A DNA stretch of 38,111 bases from an uncultured Anaerolineales bacterium (GCA_903825565.1 CAIKBD010000528.1:1-38111); one strand, 5' to 3'; positions 15,931-24,587 are shown, counted from the first letter of the stretch. The notes: a model not told the origin generated them from the sequence alone. Numbers and translations are program-made.

Positions 15931-17610
15931 GTGGATGACAAACCGTGGTTGAAGTTTTACGAACCGAAATTACCGCACTCGCTCAAGCCATATCCCCCAG
16001 TCACTTTGCTCGATGTGATCGGCGAGACGGCGCGCCAACGCCCCGCGCACACGGCGTTGATCTTCAAAGGCGCGCGGATGACCTACGCCGCACTGGATCG
16101 TTTGAGCGATCAATTTGCGGCGGCGCTCGTGACCCTGGGGGTGCAGAAAGGCGAGCGCGTGGTTTTGCTCTTGCCCAACTCACCGCAAGCGGTGCTCGGG
16201 CAACTGGGCGCGTGGAAAGCCGGCGCGATTGTCGCGCCGATGAACGCGCTCTACACCGAACGCGAACTTGAACAAATGTTGAACGAGATCGGCGCGGAGA
16301 CCGTCGTCGTGCTCACGCCGTTCTACGCCAAACTGAAAGCGGTGCAAGCGAAAACGCCGGTGCGCCGCGTGATCGCGAGCAACATCAAGGATTATCTGTC
16401 GCCGGTCTTGCGGTTGCTTTTCACGGTGGCGAAGGAAAAAAAGGAGGGGCATCGCATCACGCTCCAGCCCGGCGATTGGTGGTGGACGGATTTGCTGCGC
16501 CAACACGCTACCGCGGCGCGTCCACCTGTCGCCGTCGCGCCGAATGATCCGGCGATCTTGTTGTTCAGCGGCGGTACGACCGGCTCGCCCAAAGCCGCGC
16601 TCGGATCGCATCACGCCGTTTATATGACGGCGCGGCAACTGCACGCCTACGCCAGCACCGTGTTGACCGACTGGGACGACACGCTAACCTGGGTCATGCC
16701 GGCGTTTCACGTCTACGGCAACATGGCGATGAACACCTCCTTCATCGCGCGCTGGCCGATGGCGGTGGTGCCCAACCCGCGCGACATTGACGATTTGATC
16801 GCAACGATCCGCAAGGAAAAGCCGGCGGTGTTGCACGGCGTGCCTACGCTGTTCAACGCGTTGCTCAACCACCCGGCGGTGCAAGCCGGCAAAGTGAATT
16901 TCAAATCCATGAAGGTGTGTTACTCGGGCGCGGCGCCCTTGTTGCTCGAAACGAAAAAACGCTTCGAGGCGTTGACCGGCGGTTGGTTGCTCGAAGCGTA
17001 TGGGATGACGGAGACGATGCTAGCGGCGGTGGTGTGCCCGGTACATGCGCCGTACAAAGAAGGCTCAACCGGCATTCCGTTGCCGGACGTGGAGGCGCGC
17101 ATCGTGGATGTCGAAACCGGCGCGAAAACGTTGCCGCCGCGCGAAATCGGCGAACTGATTTTGCGCGCGCCGCAACTCATGACCGGCTATTGGAATCGCC
17201 CGCAAGAAACGGCGGATCTGATCCGCGATGGCTGGTGTTACACCGGCGACATTGGCTATCTCGACGAAGACGGCTATTTGTTCATCGTGGATCGCAAAAA
17301 AGATTTGATCAAGCCGGCGAGTGGGTTCCAAGTGTGGCCCCGCGAAGTGGAAGAAGTGATCGCGGCGCATCCCGCCGTGTTTGACGTGAGCGTGGCGGGC
17401 GTGCCGACGCCGGAGCAAGCGGAGGTCGTCAAGGCGTGGATCGTTTTGCGCGGCGGCGCGCAAGTGACCCAGGATGATATTCTGAAATACTGCCGCGAAA
17501 AACTCGCCGGCTACAAAGTGCCCAAGATCATCGAGTTCCGCGAGAGTTTGCCGAAAACGATGGTCGGCAAAGTGTTGCGGCGCAACCTTGTGGCGGGCGA
17601 GAAAAAGTAA
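15931..17610 (+). CDS. AMP-forming acyl-CoA ligase (FadD-like)
   Basis: A 559-residue adenylate-forming enzyme that activates a carboxylic acid with ATP and joins it to CoA. The phosphate-binding loop FSGGTTGSPKA is at residues 212-222, the adenylate motif YGMTET starts at 357, YTGDIGYLDEDGY and DRKKDLIK form the hinge region, and the C-terminal MVGKVLRR holds the catalytic lysine. The GTG at 15931 is preferred over an ATG six bases upstream because GAGGAG at 15917-15922 would be only two bases from that ATG but eight from the GTG. It lies directly after the acyl-CoA dehydrogenase gene and is probably co-transcribed. Chain-length preference is not evident. Confidence 0.9.
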   Translation: MDDKPWLKFYEPKLPHSLKPYPPVTLLDVIGETARQRPAHTALIFKGARMTYAALDRLSDQFAAALVTLGVQKGERVVLLLPNSPQAVLGQLGAWKAGAIVAPMNALYTERELEQMLNEIGAETVVVLTPFYAKLKAVQAKTPVRRVIASNIKDYLSPVLRLLFTVAKEKKEGHRITLQPGDWWWTDLLRQHATAARPPVAVAPNDPAILLFSGGTTGSPKAALGSHHAVYMTARQLHAYASTVLTDWDDTLTWVMPAFHVYGNMAMNTSFIARWPMAVVPNPRDIDDLIATIRKEKPAVLHGVPTLFNALLNHPAVQAGKVNFKSMKVCYSGAAPLLLETKKRFEALTGGWLLEAYGMTETMLAAVVCPVHAPYKEGSTGIPLPDVEARIVDVETGAKTLPPREIGELILRAPQLMTGYWNRPQETADLIRDGWCYTGDIGYLDEDGYLFIVDRKKDLIKPASGFQVWPREVEEVIAAHPAVFDVSVAGVPTPEQAEVVKAWIVLRGGAQVTQDDILKYCREKLAGYKVPKIIEFRESLPKTMVGKVLRRNLVAGEKK

Positions 17611-17625
17611 AACGGAAAATACTCA

Positions 17626-17654
17626 TTGACGCTGAAAAATGCGTGTGCTATATT
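17626..17654 (+). promoter_or_regulatory. Predicted promoter of mscL
   Basis: TTGACG (17626-17631), 17-base spacer, TATATT (17649-17654). Transcription near 17661, about 76 bases before the ATG, which has a perfect AGGAGG at 17725-17730. Confidence 0.6.
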
Positions 17655-17736
17655 CGCTCTCGATTATCGTGCGAGCGTGAGCGCCGGTTGCATAACTTGC
17701 GCAGGCGCGGGTAAATTATTTTTCAGGAGGCAAAGA

Positions 17737-18132
17737 ATGTTGGAGGAATTTAAGAAATTTGTCATGCGCGGCAATGTGCTCGATCTCGCCGTCGGCGTGA
17801 TCATCGGCGGCGCGTTCGGCAAAATCGTCGCGTCGCTCGTCGGCGATGTGCTGATGCCGTTGATCGGTTTGATTTTGGGCGGCATTGATTTCAGCGGGCT
17901 GGCGATTATGGTTGGCAAAGCCGAAATCAAGTACGGCGCGTTCATTTAAACCGTGATTGATTTTGTGATCATTGCGTTCGTGATCTTTTTGATCGTGAAA
18001 GCGGCGAACACGGTAACGACCAAACCCGCCGCGCCCGCCGCACCAACCGAAAAAGCATGTCCGTACTGCTTGTCCAAAATTCCGATCAAAGCAACCAAGT
18101 GCGCGCACTGCACAGCCGATTTGAAAGCGTAA
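17737..18132 (+). pseudogene. mscL: Large-conductance mechanosensitive channel MscL, interrupted by a stop codon
   Basis: MscL is a homopentameric membrane valve that opens under hypo-osmotic stress. The N-terminal cytoplasmic helix and first membrane helix are intact ([20 protein letters not shown]). The frame then stops at TAA 17947-17949 after residue 70 (KYGAFI). Translation of the same frame past the stop gives TVIDFVIIAFVIFLIVKAAN, the second membrane helix, then a Pro/Ala linker and a zinc ribbon with CPYC and CAHC separated by ten residues, ending at TAA 18130-18132. Family members have Gln at the stop position, so one C-to-T change (CAA to TAA) explains it. Promoter, ribosome site and terminator all look intact, which suggests a recent mutation or a base error. 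Confidence 0.85.
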
Positions 18133-18136
18133 CACA

Positions 18137-18167
18137 AAAAACTTCCAGGCGAGACCTGGAAGTTTTT
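18137..18167. terminator. Bidirectional terminator between mscL and the 18182 gene
   Basis: Perfect 13-bp stem AAAAACTTCCAGG (18137-18149) and 18155-18167 with loop CGAGA. The A-run and T-run on the two sides let it act on both converging transcripts. Confidence 0.85.
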
Positions 18168-18181
18168 GATTTTGCGCGCGG

Positions 18182-19276
18182 CTACTTTTCCGCCAGCGCG
18201 TACATTCCGCCGGAGACGAGCGAGTGCCCGCCCATCAACACCGGAATTTTTGAATCCCGCGCGGCGGCGGTCAGTTCGCGCACAAACGCATCTTCGATTT
18301 TTTCCGGTTCTAACAAATCCGAGTAAAAGCGGTCCGGCGCGGAGGGCGTGGCACGGCGATGCGCGAACAACACGCGCGTATCGAGCAGTGCCGCGTCCGC
18401 CAATTGTTCGAGCGCGGCGAAAAATTCGCGCGCGCCCAGCCGTTCGAGGAGCACGCCGAGCAGGGAGCGCACCTCGCCACGTTGAATTCTGCCGCTCGCG
18501 CGCATCCCGCGCTCTTCGCTAAAGATGCGCCACTGGCAACGCGTCTCGCGTTCGAGGAACAGCGCCATCGCGGCGGAAACGCGCCCGGCGATCAGCGCGG
18601 TTCGCTCTCGGTTACCCAAGACGTTTTTGACGCGCATCACGTTCGTCGTGTCCAGTTGCGTCGCGGCGAGAAATTCGCGCAGGTGTTTGCCGCACGCGGG
18701 ATGCAACGCAATCGTGAGGAGATCGGTCGGCGTGTCAATGTCGAGTTGCGACGCGGCGTTTTTCGGCAGGGGGATGGCGCGCAAACCGGCGCGCTCGCCC
18801 AAGCGAAAGGACAGATCGTTGTCGAGCGCGGGCGGTTCGATCTGTTCGAGGGCGTTGCCGGGCGACCACGCGGCGAAATCGCACGAGTAGAAATTGTTGG
18901 TGACGATGGTGTTTGGTTCGGCAATGACGCGCTGGACGAGGGCGCGCCAGTCGTCCGCGCTCATCAACGCGCCGCTACCGCCGCCGATGTAGAGTGGGAG
19001 TGCGGCGCGGTATTTTCGCACCAGATCGGCGAGGCATTTGCCCCAGTGAAAATCCTCATCCAGCGGGTCGGCTTCCACGCGGACGCCGAGTGTGGCGACG
19101 TGGACGGCGAACTCGTAACTGGGTGTGGCGATGATGATCTCGCCCACTTCGGGGATAGTTTTGAGTTTGGCGATGGTGTCGAGCGTTGCGGCGCATTGTG
19201 CTTCGGCGACAACGCGTTCGATCTCATGCTCGGCGGTGCCTTTGACGAAAATAAAAGCGGTGGCGGTTTGACTCAC
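18182..19276 (-). CDS. Nucleotidyltransferase-like protein of unknown substrate
   Basis: A 364-residue protein. The first 185 or so residues resemble the MobA/CofC-like GT-A nucleotidyltransferase fold: an N-terminal strand, a central IGGGSGALMSADDW segment, the NTIVTNNFYSCDF strand, and the late DIDTPTDL motif typical of molybdenum-cofactor and F420-type NTP transferases. The glycine-rich N-terminal nucleotide loop is poorly conserved (FVKGTAEHEIE), so activity is uncertain. The remaining part (about 190-364) is helical with an ERETRCQWRIFSEERG segment and is not recognised. The GTG start is supported by GGAG six bases upstream. It lies 109 bases after the hibernation-factor gene with a terminator between, so it needs its own promoter, which I could not identify. 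Confidence 0.6.
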   Translation of the reverse strand: MSQTATAFIFVKGTAEHEIERVVAEAQCAATLDTIAKLKTIPEVGEIIIATPSYEFAVHVATLGVRVEADPLDEDFHWGKCLADLVRKYRAALPLYIGGGSGALMSADDWRALVQRVIAEPNTIVTNNFYSCDFAAWSPGNALEQIEPPALDNDLSFRLGERAGLRAIPLPKNAASQLDIDTPTDLLTIALHPACGKHLREFLAATQLDTTNVMRVKNVLGNRERTALIAGRVSAAMALFLERETRCQWRIFSEERGMRASGRIQRGEVRSLLGVLLERLGAREFFAALEQLADAALLDTRVLFAHRRATPSAPDRFYSDLLEPEKIEDAFVRELTAAARDSKIPVLMGGHSLVSGGMYALAEK

Positions 19277-19325
19277 GATGAACTCCGATGCGGAAAATTA
19301 AAAATTGCGCGTGCGCGGAAAATAG

Positions 19326-19355
19326 AAAAAGGGTTGGGGGACATGCCCCCAACCC
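19326..19355 (-). terminator. Rho-independent terminator of the hibernation-factor gene
   Basis: Ten-base perfect stem GGGTTGGGGG (19331-19340) with 19346-19355, loop ACATG, followed on the minus strand by TTTTTCTATTTT. A textbook terminator 30 bases after the gene's stop. Confidence 0.88.
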
Positions 19356-19385
19356 CCCTGGTCGTTCAAGGTGTGTTTAATTGTA

Positions 19386-19928
19386 TCACTGTTCGGGTTC
19401 GATCAACCCGTAGTTGCCGTCGTTGCGTCGGTACAGCACGTTGACGTACCCGTGCTCCCGGTTGGCGAACACAAAAAAGTTATGCCCCAGCAGTTCCATT
19501 TGCTCGATGGCTTCTTCCTCCGTCATGGGTGGGATGCGAAATTTTTTCTTACGCACGATTTGCGGCGCGGTGGCTTGCAATTCGGCTTGCAGGTCGGGCG
19601 GGAGTGGTGCGTGTTCGCCCTGGGTGCGCGCGTGTTGCCGCTTGCCCTTGTAGCGTTCGATTTGGCGGTGGAGCTTTTCAGCCACCGTGTCTACGGCGGC
19701 GGTAAAATCCGAGGAGCGTTCCTCGCCGCGCAAGATCGTGCCGTTGGTGCGTAAGGTTACTTGCACGACTTGGCTTTGGTTGATGTTCTTGGTGTTTTCG
19801 AGGGCGAGTTCGACGCGCGCTTCAGTCAGCGTGGGCAAGTAGCGATCCAACTTGCCGATTTTCTTCTCGACATACTCTTTCAGCCACTCTGACACTTCCA
19901 AGTTTTTGCCACTGACGATCAGTTGCAT
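19386..19928 (-). CDS. hpf: Long-form ribosome hibernation promoting factor
   Basis: A 180-residue protein. The N-terminal domain (1-100) is the RaiA/YfiA fold that sits in the decoding centre of idle 30S subunits (MQLIVSGKNLEVSEWLKEYV at its start, ending near the HRQIERYKGK helix). A charged linker follows, then a C-terminal domain (about 125-180) with KFRIPPMTEEEAIEQMELLG and FFVFANRE, which dimerises to pair two ribosomes as 100S particles. ATG 19928 is preferred because GGAGG lies five bases upstream; an ATG twelve bases earlier would overlap that site. It has its own promoter and terminator. Confidence 0.93.
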   Translation of the reverse strand: MQLIVSGKNLEVSEWLKEYVEKKIGKLDRYLPTLTEARVELALENTKNINQSQVVQVTLRTNGTILRGEERSSDFTAAVDTVAEKLHRQIERYKGKRQHARTQGEHAPLPPDLQAELQATAPQIVRKKKFRIPPMTEEEAIEQMELLGHNFFVFANREHGYVNVLYRRNDGNYGLIEPEQ

Positions 19929-20019
19929 TGCGTCCTCCATCGTTTAGATTTTTTCTGGAACTGGATGAATCCCAACGGGATGCGGTTTGGCTCACCTCCT
20001 CTCTCGCGTTCGTGATCTA

Positions 20020-20048
20020 AGTATACACACTTTCCGCGTTTCAATCAA
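20020..20048 (-). promoter_or_regulatory. Predicted promoter of hpf
   Basis: On the minus strand TTGATT (20043-20048), 17-base spacer, TATACT (20020-20025). The -35 box overlaps the last codons of comF. The leader is about 85 bases and carries a small ATCCC/GGGAT hairpin. Confidence 0.55.
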
Positions 20049-20751
20049 GACGCGGGCGGGCAAGGGCGACGCCCCACACCGTTTGTGCGCCGCACTCGCG
20101 CAAGGCGACCGCGCATGCGTTCATTGTTGCGCCGGTCGTCAACACATCGTCAACGAGGACGAGGCGCGCGCCCGCCACGCGCGCCGTTGCCGCAAATGCC
20201 TCTGCCACGTTGGTGCGGCGTTCGGCGGCGTTCAACTCGGTCTGCGTGCGCGTGGCGCGCACGCGCGTGAGCGCATCAGTCCATACCGGCAGACCCAGCC
20301 GGGTGTGGATGGCTTGGGCGAGGAGTGCGGCTTGGTTGTAGCCGCGTTCGCGTTCACGCGTGGGGTGCAACGGGACGGCGATCAACGCGTCGGCGGGCAA
20401 GGGATGCGCGCGCAGATAATCGCTCAACAGGTCGCCGAGCGGCGCGGCAAGTTCGGTGCGTTGTTCGTACTTGAGCGCGTGGATCGCTTGGCGCAATGGG
20501 TGATCGAAAAAGGCGACGGCGCGTGTGCCGTTCATCGCCAAGGGTTGCTTGTGGCAGAACGGGCAAGGTGTGCGCGTGCTTGGGCGGCCACAGTGCGCGC
20601 ACAACGGCGGGCGAATCGGTTGGATCTGGGCTTGGCACGCGGCGCAAAACCAATTGCCGCTACGCCGACACGCGACACAGCGCGGCGGAAAGAGGAGGTC
20701 GAGCAAAGCGTTGCGCGCAGTTTTCAACCAGGGAGCGAGTTGCGCGAACAC
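20041..20751 (-). CDS. comF: ComF family phosphoribosyltransferase-like competence protein
   Basis: A 236-residue ComF protein. The N-terminal zinc-binding part (about 20-70) has four CxxC-type pairs (CVAC, CAAC, CAHC, CPFC). The C-terminal type I phosphoribosyltransferase fold ends with the PRPP loop LVLVDDVLTTGATM. ComF acts in the cytoplasm during natural transformation, with single-stranded DNA entering through the uptake channel. GTG 20751 is chosen over an upstream TTG because GGAG is six bases before it. It follows the DUF192 gene by a few tens of bases and ends the pilus-assembly operon, which is the interesting context: Flp-type pili are known to be needed for transformation in Micrococcus luteus. 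Confidence 0.9.
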   Translation of the reverse strand: MFAQLAPWLKTARNALLDLLFPPRCVACRRSGNWFCAACQAQIQPIRPPLCAHCGRPSTRTPCPFCHKQPLAMNGTRAVAFFDHPLRQAIHALKYEQRTELAAPLGDLLSDYLRAHPLPADALIAVPLHPTRERERGYNQAALLAQAIHTRLGLPVWTDALTRVRATRTQTELNAAERRTNVAEAFAATARVAGARLVLVDDVLTTGATMNACAVALRECGAQTVWGVALARPRLD

Positions 20752-20786
20752 GGCGTTCTCCAAGTTGATGGTGCGTGGAGTTGGCG

Positions 20787-21146
20787 TTACAAAATTTCGA
20801 GATCGATCTGATCGCCTAGTTGCGTGCCGGTGCGGGCGATGCTACCCGCCGGCAGTTCGAGCACGTCAGTGGCTTGCGCGACGAACGGGCTAAACCGGAG
20901 CGGCGCCAGGTTGGGCAATAACCGGACGACGCGTCCGGCGCGATCTAGAAAAACGATGTCTAGCGCAAACGTCATCCCGATCATGTGAATTGCTTTTTCG
21001 CCGCGGAGCAACAAGCCCTCGCCGGTTTCCAGCGGCTTGTGCCCCAGCAAGCCGCGCAACCGTGCCCACCACGTCTCGGCGATTTCACCCCGCGTGACGA
21101 GCGGCGCGCGGCGTGTGCGATTGAACGCGCGGAGCTGCCGCATCAT
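20787..21146 (-). CDS. DUF192 protein
   Basis: A 119-residue single-domain DUF192 protein: WARLRGLLGHKPL near the start, the KAIHMIGMTFALDIVFLD core, and the ATDVLELPAGS strand-turn. The family's function is unknown. No signal peptide precedes the domain, whereas many relatives are secreted. The start codon directly abuts the tadC stop (no gap) and lacks a strong ribosome site, so translation is probably coupled to tadC. Its position inside the Tad operon suggests a role linked to the pilus, by context only. Confidence 0.85.
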   Translation of the reverse strand: MMRQLRAFNRTRRAPLVTRGEIAETWWARLRGLLGHKPLETGEGLLLRGEKAIHMIGMTFALDIVFLDRAGRVVRLLPNLAPLRFSPFVAQATDVLELPAGSIARTGTQLGDQIDLEIL

Positions 21147-22067
21147 TTAAGGATTGAACCCGCCTTTGACGGCGAATTGGAGAACGGCGGGACCCAGCAA
21201 CACGATCAAGATCGAGGGAAAGATCAAGAACACGAGCGGGAGCACCATCTTGGTCGGCGCTTGGTTGGCAAGTTCTTCCGCACGTTGGCGGCGTTTGACG
21301 CGCATTTGTTCGGATTGGATGCGGAGCACTTTGGCGAGACTGACGCCGAGTTGATCGGCTTGAATGACGGCGGCGATAAAGTTCGTCATGTCCGACACCC
21401 CGCAGCGGTTTGCCATATCGCGCAACGCTTCGCGGCGGATTTTGCCGAGGCGGATTTCGGCGTTGGCACGTCCGAACGCGCGCGAAAGTTCATTGTCCGC
21501 TTTTTCGGTCACTTTGACCATTGCCGCGTCCAGCCCCAAGCCGGCTTCGACGCTAATCGTCAACAAGTCGAGTGCGTCGGGCAGGGCTTTTTGAATTTCG
21601 TGCTGGCGCGTGCGAATTTTCTGCCCCAGCCACAAACTAGGCAAATAAAAACCGAGCACTGCGCCAATGGCGATGCCGCCAATCGTTTGCAACAATTGCG
21701 TGTGCATCAGCATCACCACGCCGATGGCGATGGCAAGCGTGATCAGCGCGGACAAACCGCGCACGCCCAAAAAATCCGACGGCGTCCAGTTGTTGGGATT
21801 GCCGGCGAGATCGAGTTTATGTTTCATTTCCTCGATGTTGCGTTGCGGCGCGAGCCGCTGGACGATGGTGGAGGAGCTTTGCAGGATCGGGCGGATAATG
21901 CGTTCGCTGAACGGTTGCGCCATTTCCATTTCGGCGAGCGTGCGCGGACGCGCACCATATGTTTGCAAGCGTTCTTGCTCCGGGCTGGGTTGCGAGGGCA
22001 AACTCAGCCCGATGAAAAACAGCATGACGCTAAGAAAAGCGAGCAAAGCCAAAATCAGAGCGGACAT
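21147..22067 (-). CDS. tadC: Tad pilus inner-membrane platform protein TadC
   Basis: A 306-residue type II secretion F-domain membrane protein. One N-terminal membrane segment (about 3-22), two central segments (about 105-150), the cytoplasmic F domain with LPDALDLLTISVEAGLGLD and a late FPSILIVLLGPAVLQF membrane helix. It pairs with TadB to form the platform on which the TadA ATPase works. ATG 22067 is preferred over an upstream TTG; GGGAG lies seven bases before it. It follows tadB by 80 bases that hold a hairpin. Confidence 0.92.
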   Translation of the reverse strand: MSALILALLAFLSVMLFFIGLSLPSQPSPEQERLQTYGARPRTLAEMEMAQPFSERIIRPILQSSSTIVQRLAPQRNIEEMKHKLDLAGNPNNWTPSDFLGVRGLSALITLAIAIGVVMLMHTQLLQTIGGIAIGAVLGFYLPSLWLGQKIRTRQHEIQKALPDALDLLTISVEAGLGLDAAMVKVTEKADNELSRAFGRANAEIRLGKIRREALRDMANRCGVSDMTNFIAAVIQADQLGVSLAKVLRIQSEQMRVKRRQRAEELANQAPTKMVLPLVFLIFPSILIVLLGPAVLQFAVKGGFNP

Positions 22068-22113
22068 AAGCAAACTCCCGATTTAGCGCGAAACGGTTGG
22101 TGGATTTCGCTTG

Positions 22114-22135
22114 CCAACGCCCGACGGGGCGTTGG
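22114..22135 (-). other. Hairpin between tadB and tadC
   Basis: Perfect nine-base stem CCAACGCCC (22114-22122) and 22127-22135 with a GACG loop. No U-run follows, so it is more likely an RNA-stability or processing element than a terminator. Confidence 0.4.
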
Positions 22136-22147
22136 GCGCAACGGCGC

Positions 22148-23107
22148 CTAGACTTCGATGTTGGTGATTTTGCGGATGACGAAATAACCGATGCCGATCA
22201 TGATCCCGCCGGTGATCAGCATCATAATCCCGCACGATTCCGTCCACATGGGCTGAATGTAGCCGGGACTGATCATGAACATGACGATGCCCAAGCCGAT
22301 GGGCAAGACCGAAATGACGATGCCGGAAAAACGTTGTTGCGCCGTCATCACGCGGATTTGTCCCTTGATGCGAACGCGTTCGCGGATCGTGTGCGAGATC
22401 GTATCGAGAATTTCAGCGAGGTTGCCGCCGACTTCGTGTTGGATGTTGACGGCGGTGATCACCAAATCGAGATCGTCGCTCCGCACGCGTTCCAGCATAT
22501 GCGCCAGCGCCTCTTCCACGCTCAAGCCCAAACCGATCTCGCGGACGACGCGCGCGAATTCTTCCGACATGGGCGGCGGCAATTCTTTGGAGACGGTCTC
22601 CATAGATTGCAACAGACTGTAGCCGGAGCGTAACGAGTTTGCCAACAAGATGAGTGTGTCGCCGAGTTGGTTGTTGAACGAGGAAAGCCGCGCGGCTTGC
22701 ATCTGTTTGATGTAAAAGCGCGGCAGATAAAACCCGACGATCCCGCCCAGCAAACCGAACAATAAACTGTTATGCGTGAGGAAAAAAGCCAGCCCTCCAG
22801 CCGCGACGATGCTGATCACGTTGAGCATCATAAATTCGGAAGGCGTCAGTTTGATGTTGGCGCGCGCCAAATCGTTTGCCAGTTGCGAGTTATTGCGGTT
22901 TGCCAGTGCGCGGTTGATGCGCCCAAAGGGACCGCGGCGTTCGCCGCTGCGTGCGGCGATTTCGGACTCGGCGGCGACGCGTGTCGCGTACCGATCCAAA
23001 CGCGAGCCGACCTCGTCGCTTTGCTGGCTGAGGATGCGATCAAATCCAAAGAAGAACAAGAATATGGAAATGAAGGTGAGCGCACTGTAAAAAAATGCTG
23101 TTTCCAT
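22148..23107 (-). CDS. tadB: Tad pilus inner-membrane platform protein TadB
   Basis: A 319-residue F-domain protein with an N-terminal membrane segment (about 5-22), a pair of segments near 95-135 and a C-terminal pair near 265-312. The F domain contains LPPPMSEEFARVVREIGLG and NIQHEVGGNLAEILDTI, the typical TadB stretch. It forms the membrane platform with TadC. AGGAG eight bases upstream supports the start. It sits between tadA and tadC in the operon, the canonical order. Confidence 0.92.
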   Translation of the reverse strand: METAFFYSALTFISIFLFFFGFDRILSQQSDEVGSRLDRYATRVAAESEIAARSGERRGPFGRINRALANRNNSQLANDLARANIKLTPSEFMMLNVISIVAAGGLAFFLTHNSLLFGLLGGIVGFYLPRFYIKQMQAARLSSFNNQLGDTLILLANSLRSGYSLLQSMETVSKELPPPMSEEFARVVREIGLGLSVEEALAHMLERVRSDDLDLVITAVNIQHEVGGNLAEILDTISHTIRERVRIKGQIRVMTAQQRFSGIVISVLPIGLGIVMFMISPGYIQPMWTESCGIMMLITGGIMIGIGYFVIRKITNIEV

Positions 23108-23153
23108 CGCGGGTACTCCTGGCGCGGGCGCGGTGTGCGCGCCGCTCTCGCCG

Positions 23154-24545
23154 TTATTGGAACATGCGCGTATCCACGCCGAAAATTTGTGGCGGCAAAA
23201 AGATGCCGGCGGCTTCGATCTTTTCCATAAACTTGGGGCGGATGCCGGTGGGTTTCAATTTGCCGAGCAGTTTTCCATCTTTCATGCCCGCGTGTTCAAA
23301 TTTGAAAACCTCTTGCGTGACGATGACATCGCCTTCCATGCCTTGCACTTCGGTGACCTCGGTGATGCGGCGCGAACCGTCGCGCATCCGGGCGATCTGG
23401 ATGATCAAATCCACCGCGCCGGCGATCTGTTCGCGGATCGCGCGCACGGGGAGTTCGACGCCCGCCATCAACACCATCGTTTCGATACGGTGCACCGCGT
23501 CGCGCGGCGTATTCGCGTGAATCGTCGTCATCGAACCTTCGTGCCCGGTGTTCATCGCTTGCAACATGTCCAGCGTTTCACCCGCGCGGCATTCGCCGAC
23601 GATGATGCGGTCGGGGCGCATCCGCAGGGCGTTGACGACGAGATCGCGCATAGACACTTCGCCGCGCCCTTCAATATTCGACGGGCGCGATTCCAGCCCG
23701 ATGACGTGTTCCTGGCGCAGTTGCAATTCAGCGGCGTTTTCGATAGTGAGGATGCGTTCGCCGTTGGGAATGAACCCGGACAGGATGTTGAGCGTGGTGG
23801 TTTTCCCGGAGCCGGTGCCGCCGGAAATAATGATGTTTAATTTCGCTTCGACGCTTGCCTTGCAAAACTCGACGAACTCGGGCGTAAACGTGCCGCGCTT
23901 GATAAAATCATCCACCGTAAATGGTTTCTTGGCGAACTTGCGGATGGTGATGGTGGGTCCGCAGAGGGCAAGCGGCGGAATGATCACGTTGACGCGGGAG
24001 CCGTCTTTGAGGCGCGCGTCCACAAACGGCTGGCTCTCGTCTACGCGGCGGCCCAGGGGTGAAACGATGCGGTCAATGATGCGCGAGATGTGCGCGTCGC
24101 TTTCAAACGTGATCGGCACGCGTTCCAGTTTGCCGTGCCGCTCGATGTAAAGCGCGCGGTGACCATTCACCATAATTTCGTCAATGCTGGGATCGTCGAG
24201 CAATTTTTCCAAGGGGCCCAAGCCCAGCACTTCGGCGACGACTTCTTCAAAAAGGCGTGCGCGGTCGGCGCGCGAGATCACTGTGCCTTCGGCGTCGAGC
24301 GCTTGATCGAACATTTCCTGGATCGTTTTGCGGACTTGATCGGTTTTGGTCAAATCCATTTTGGGATCCAGTTCGGCGATCACTTTTTGCTGGATGCGGG
24401 TTTTGAGGTCGCCATACGCGTCGTGCGGCGGCGCGGGCGCTTGCCGTTGGCGTAACTCGGTGACCGGCGTCGGCGGCGCAATGGGTGACGCTGGGGCGTT
24501 GGGTGGAGTCTGACTGGTTTTTTCGATGCGTTTGAGCAGGGACAT
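23154..24545 (-). CDS. tadA: Tad pilus assembly ATPase TadA/CpaF
   Basis: A 463-residue secretion ATPase that powers Flp pilus extension (and probably retraction). The N-terminal part (1-105) is Pro-rich, then helical; an N-terminal sensing domain follows (VNGHRALYIERHGKLERV). The Walker A loop GGTGSGKT is at 242-249 with K248. The Asp box lies around the ILTIENAAELQL segment, the Walker B region is MRPDRIIVGECRAGE, and the His box is around EGSMTTIHANTPRDA. ATG 24545 is chosen because the upstream open frame is Arg-rich spacer. It lies 42 bases after the tadZ/cpaE-like gene. Confidence 0.95.
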   Translation of the reverse strand: MSLLKRIEKTSQTPPNAPASPIAPPTPVTELRQRQAPAPPHDAYGDLKTRIQQKVIAELDPKMDLTKTDQVRKTIQEMFDQALDAEGTVISRADRARLFEEVVAEVLGLGPLEKLLDDPSIDEIMVNGHRALYIERHGKLERVPITFESDAHISRIIDRIVSPLGRRVDESQPFVDARLKDGSRVNVIIPPLALCGPTITIRKFAKKPFTVDDFIKRGTFTPEFVEFCKASVEAKLNIIISGGTGSGKTTTLNILSGFIPNGERILTIENAAELQLRQEHVIGLESRPSNIEGRGEVSMRDLVVNALRMRPDRIIVGECRAGETLDMLQAMNTGHEGSMTTIHANTPRDAVHRIETMVLMAGVELPVRAIREQIAGAVDLIIQIARMRDGSRRITEVTEVQGMEGDVIVTQEVFKFEHAGMKDGKLLGKLKPTGIRPKFMEKIEAAGIFLPPQIFGVDTRMFQ

Positions 24546-24587
24546 GGCGTTCTCTCTTGAGCGAGGCGTTGAGCGGCAACGCAACGC

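Noticed and set aside
17947..17949. Recoding of the TAA in mscL
   Set aside because: No recoding signal is visible and other genes here use TAA as a normal stop; mutation or base error is simpler.
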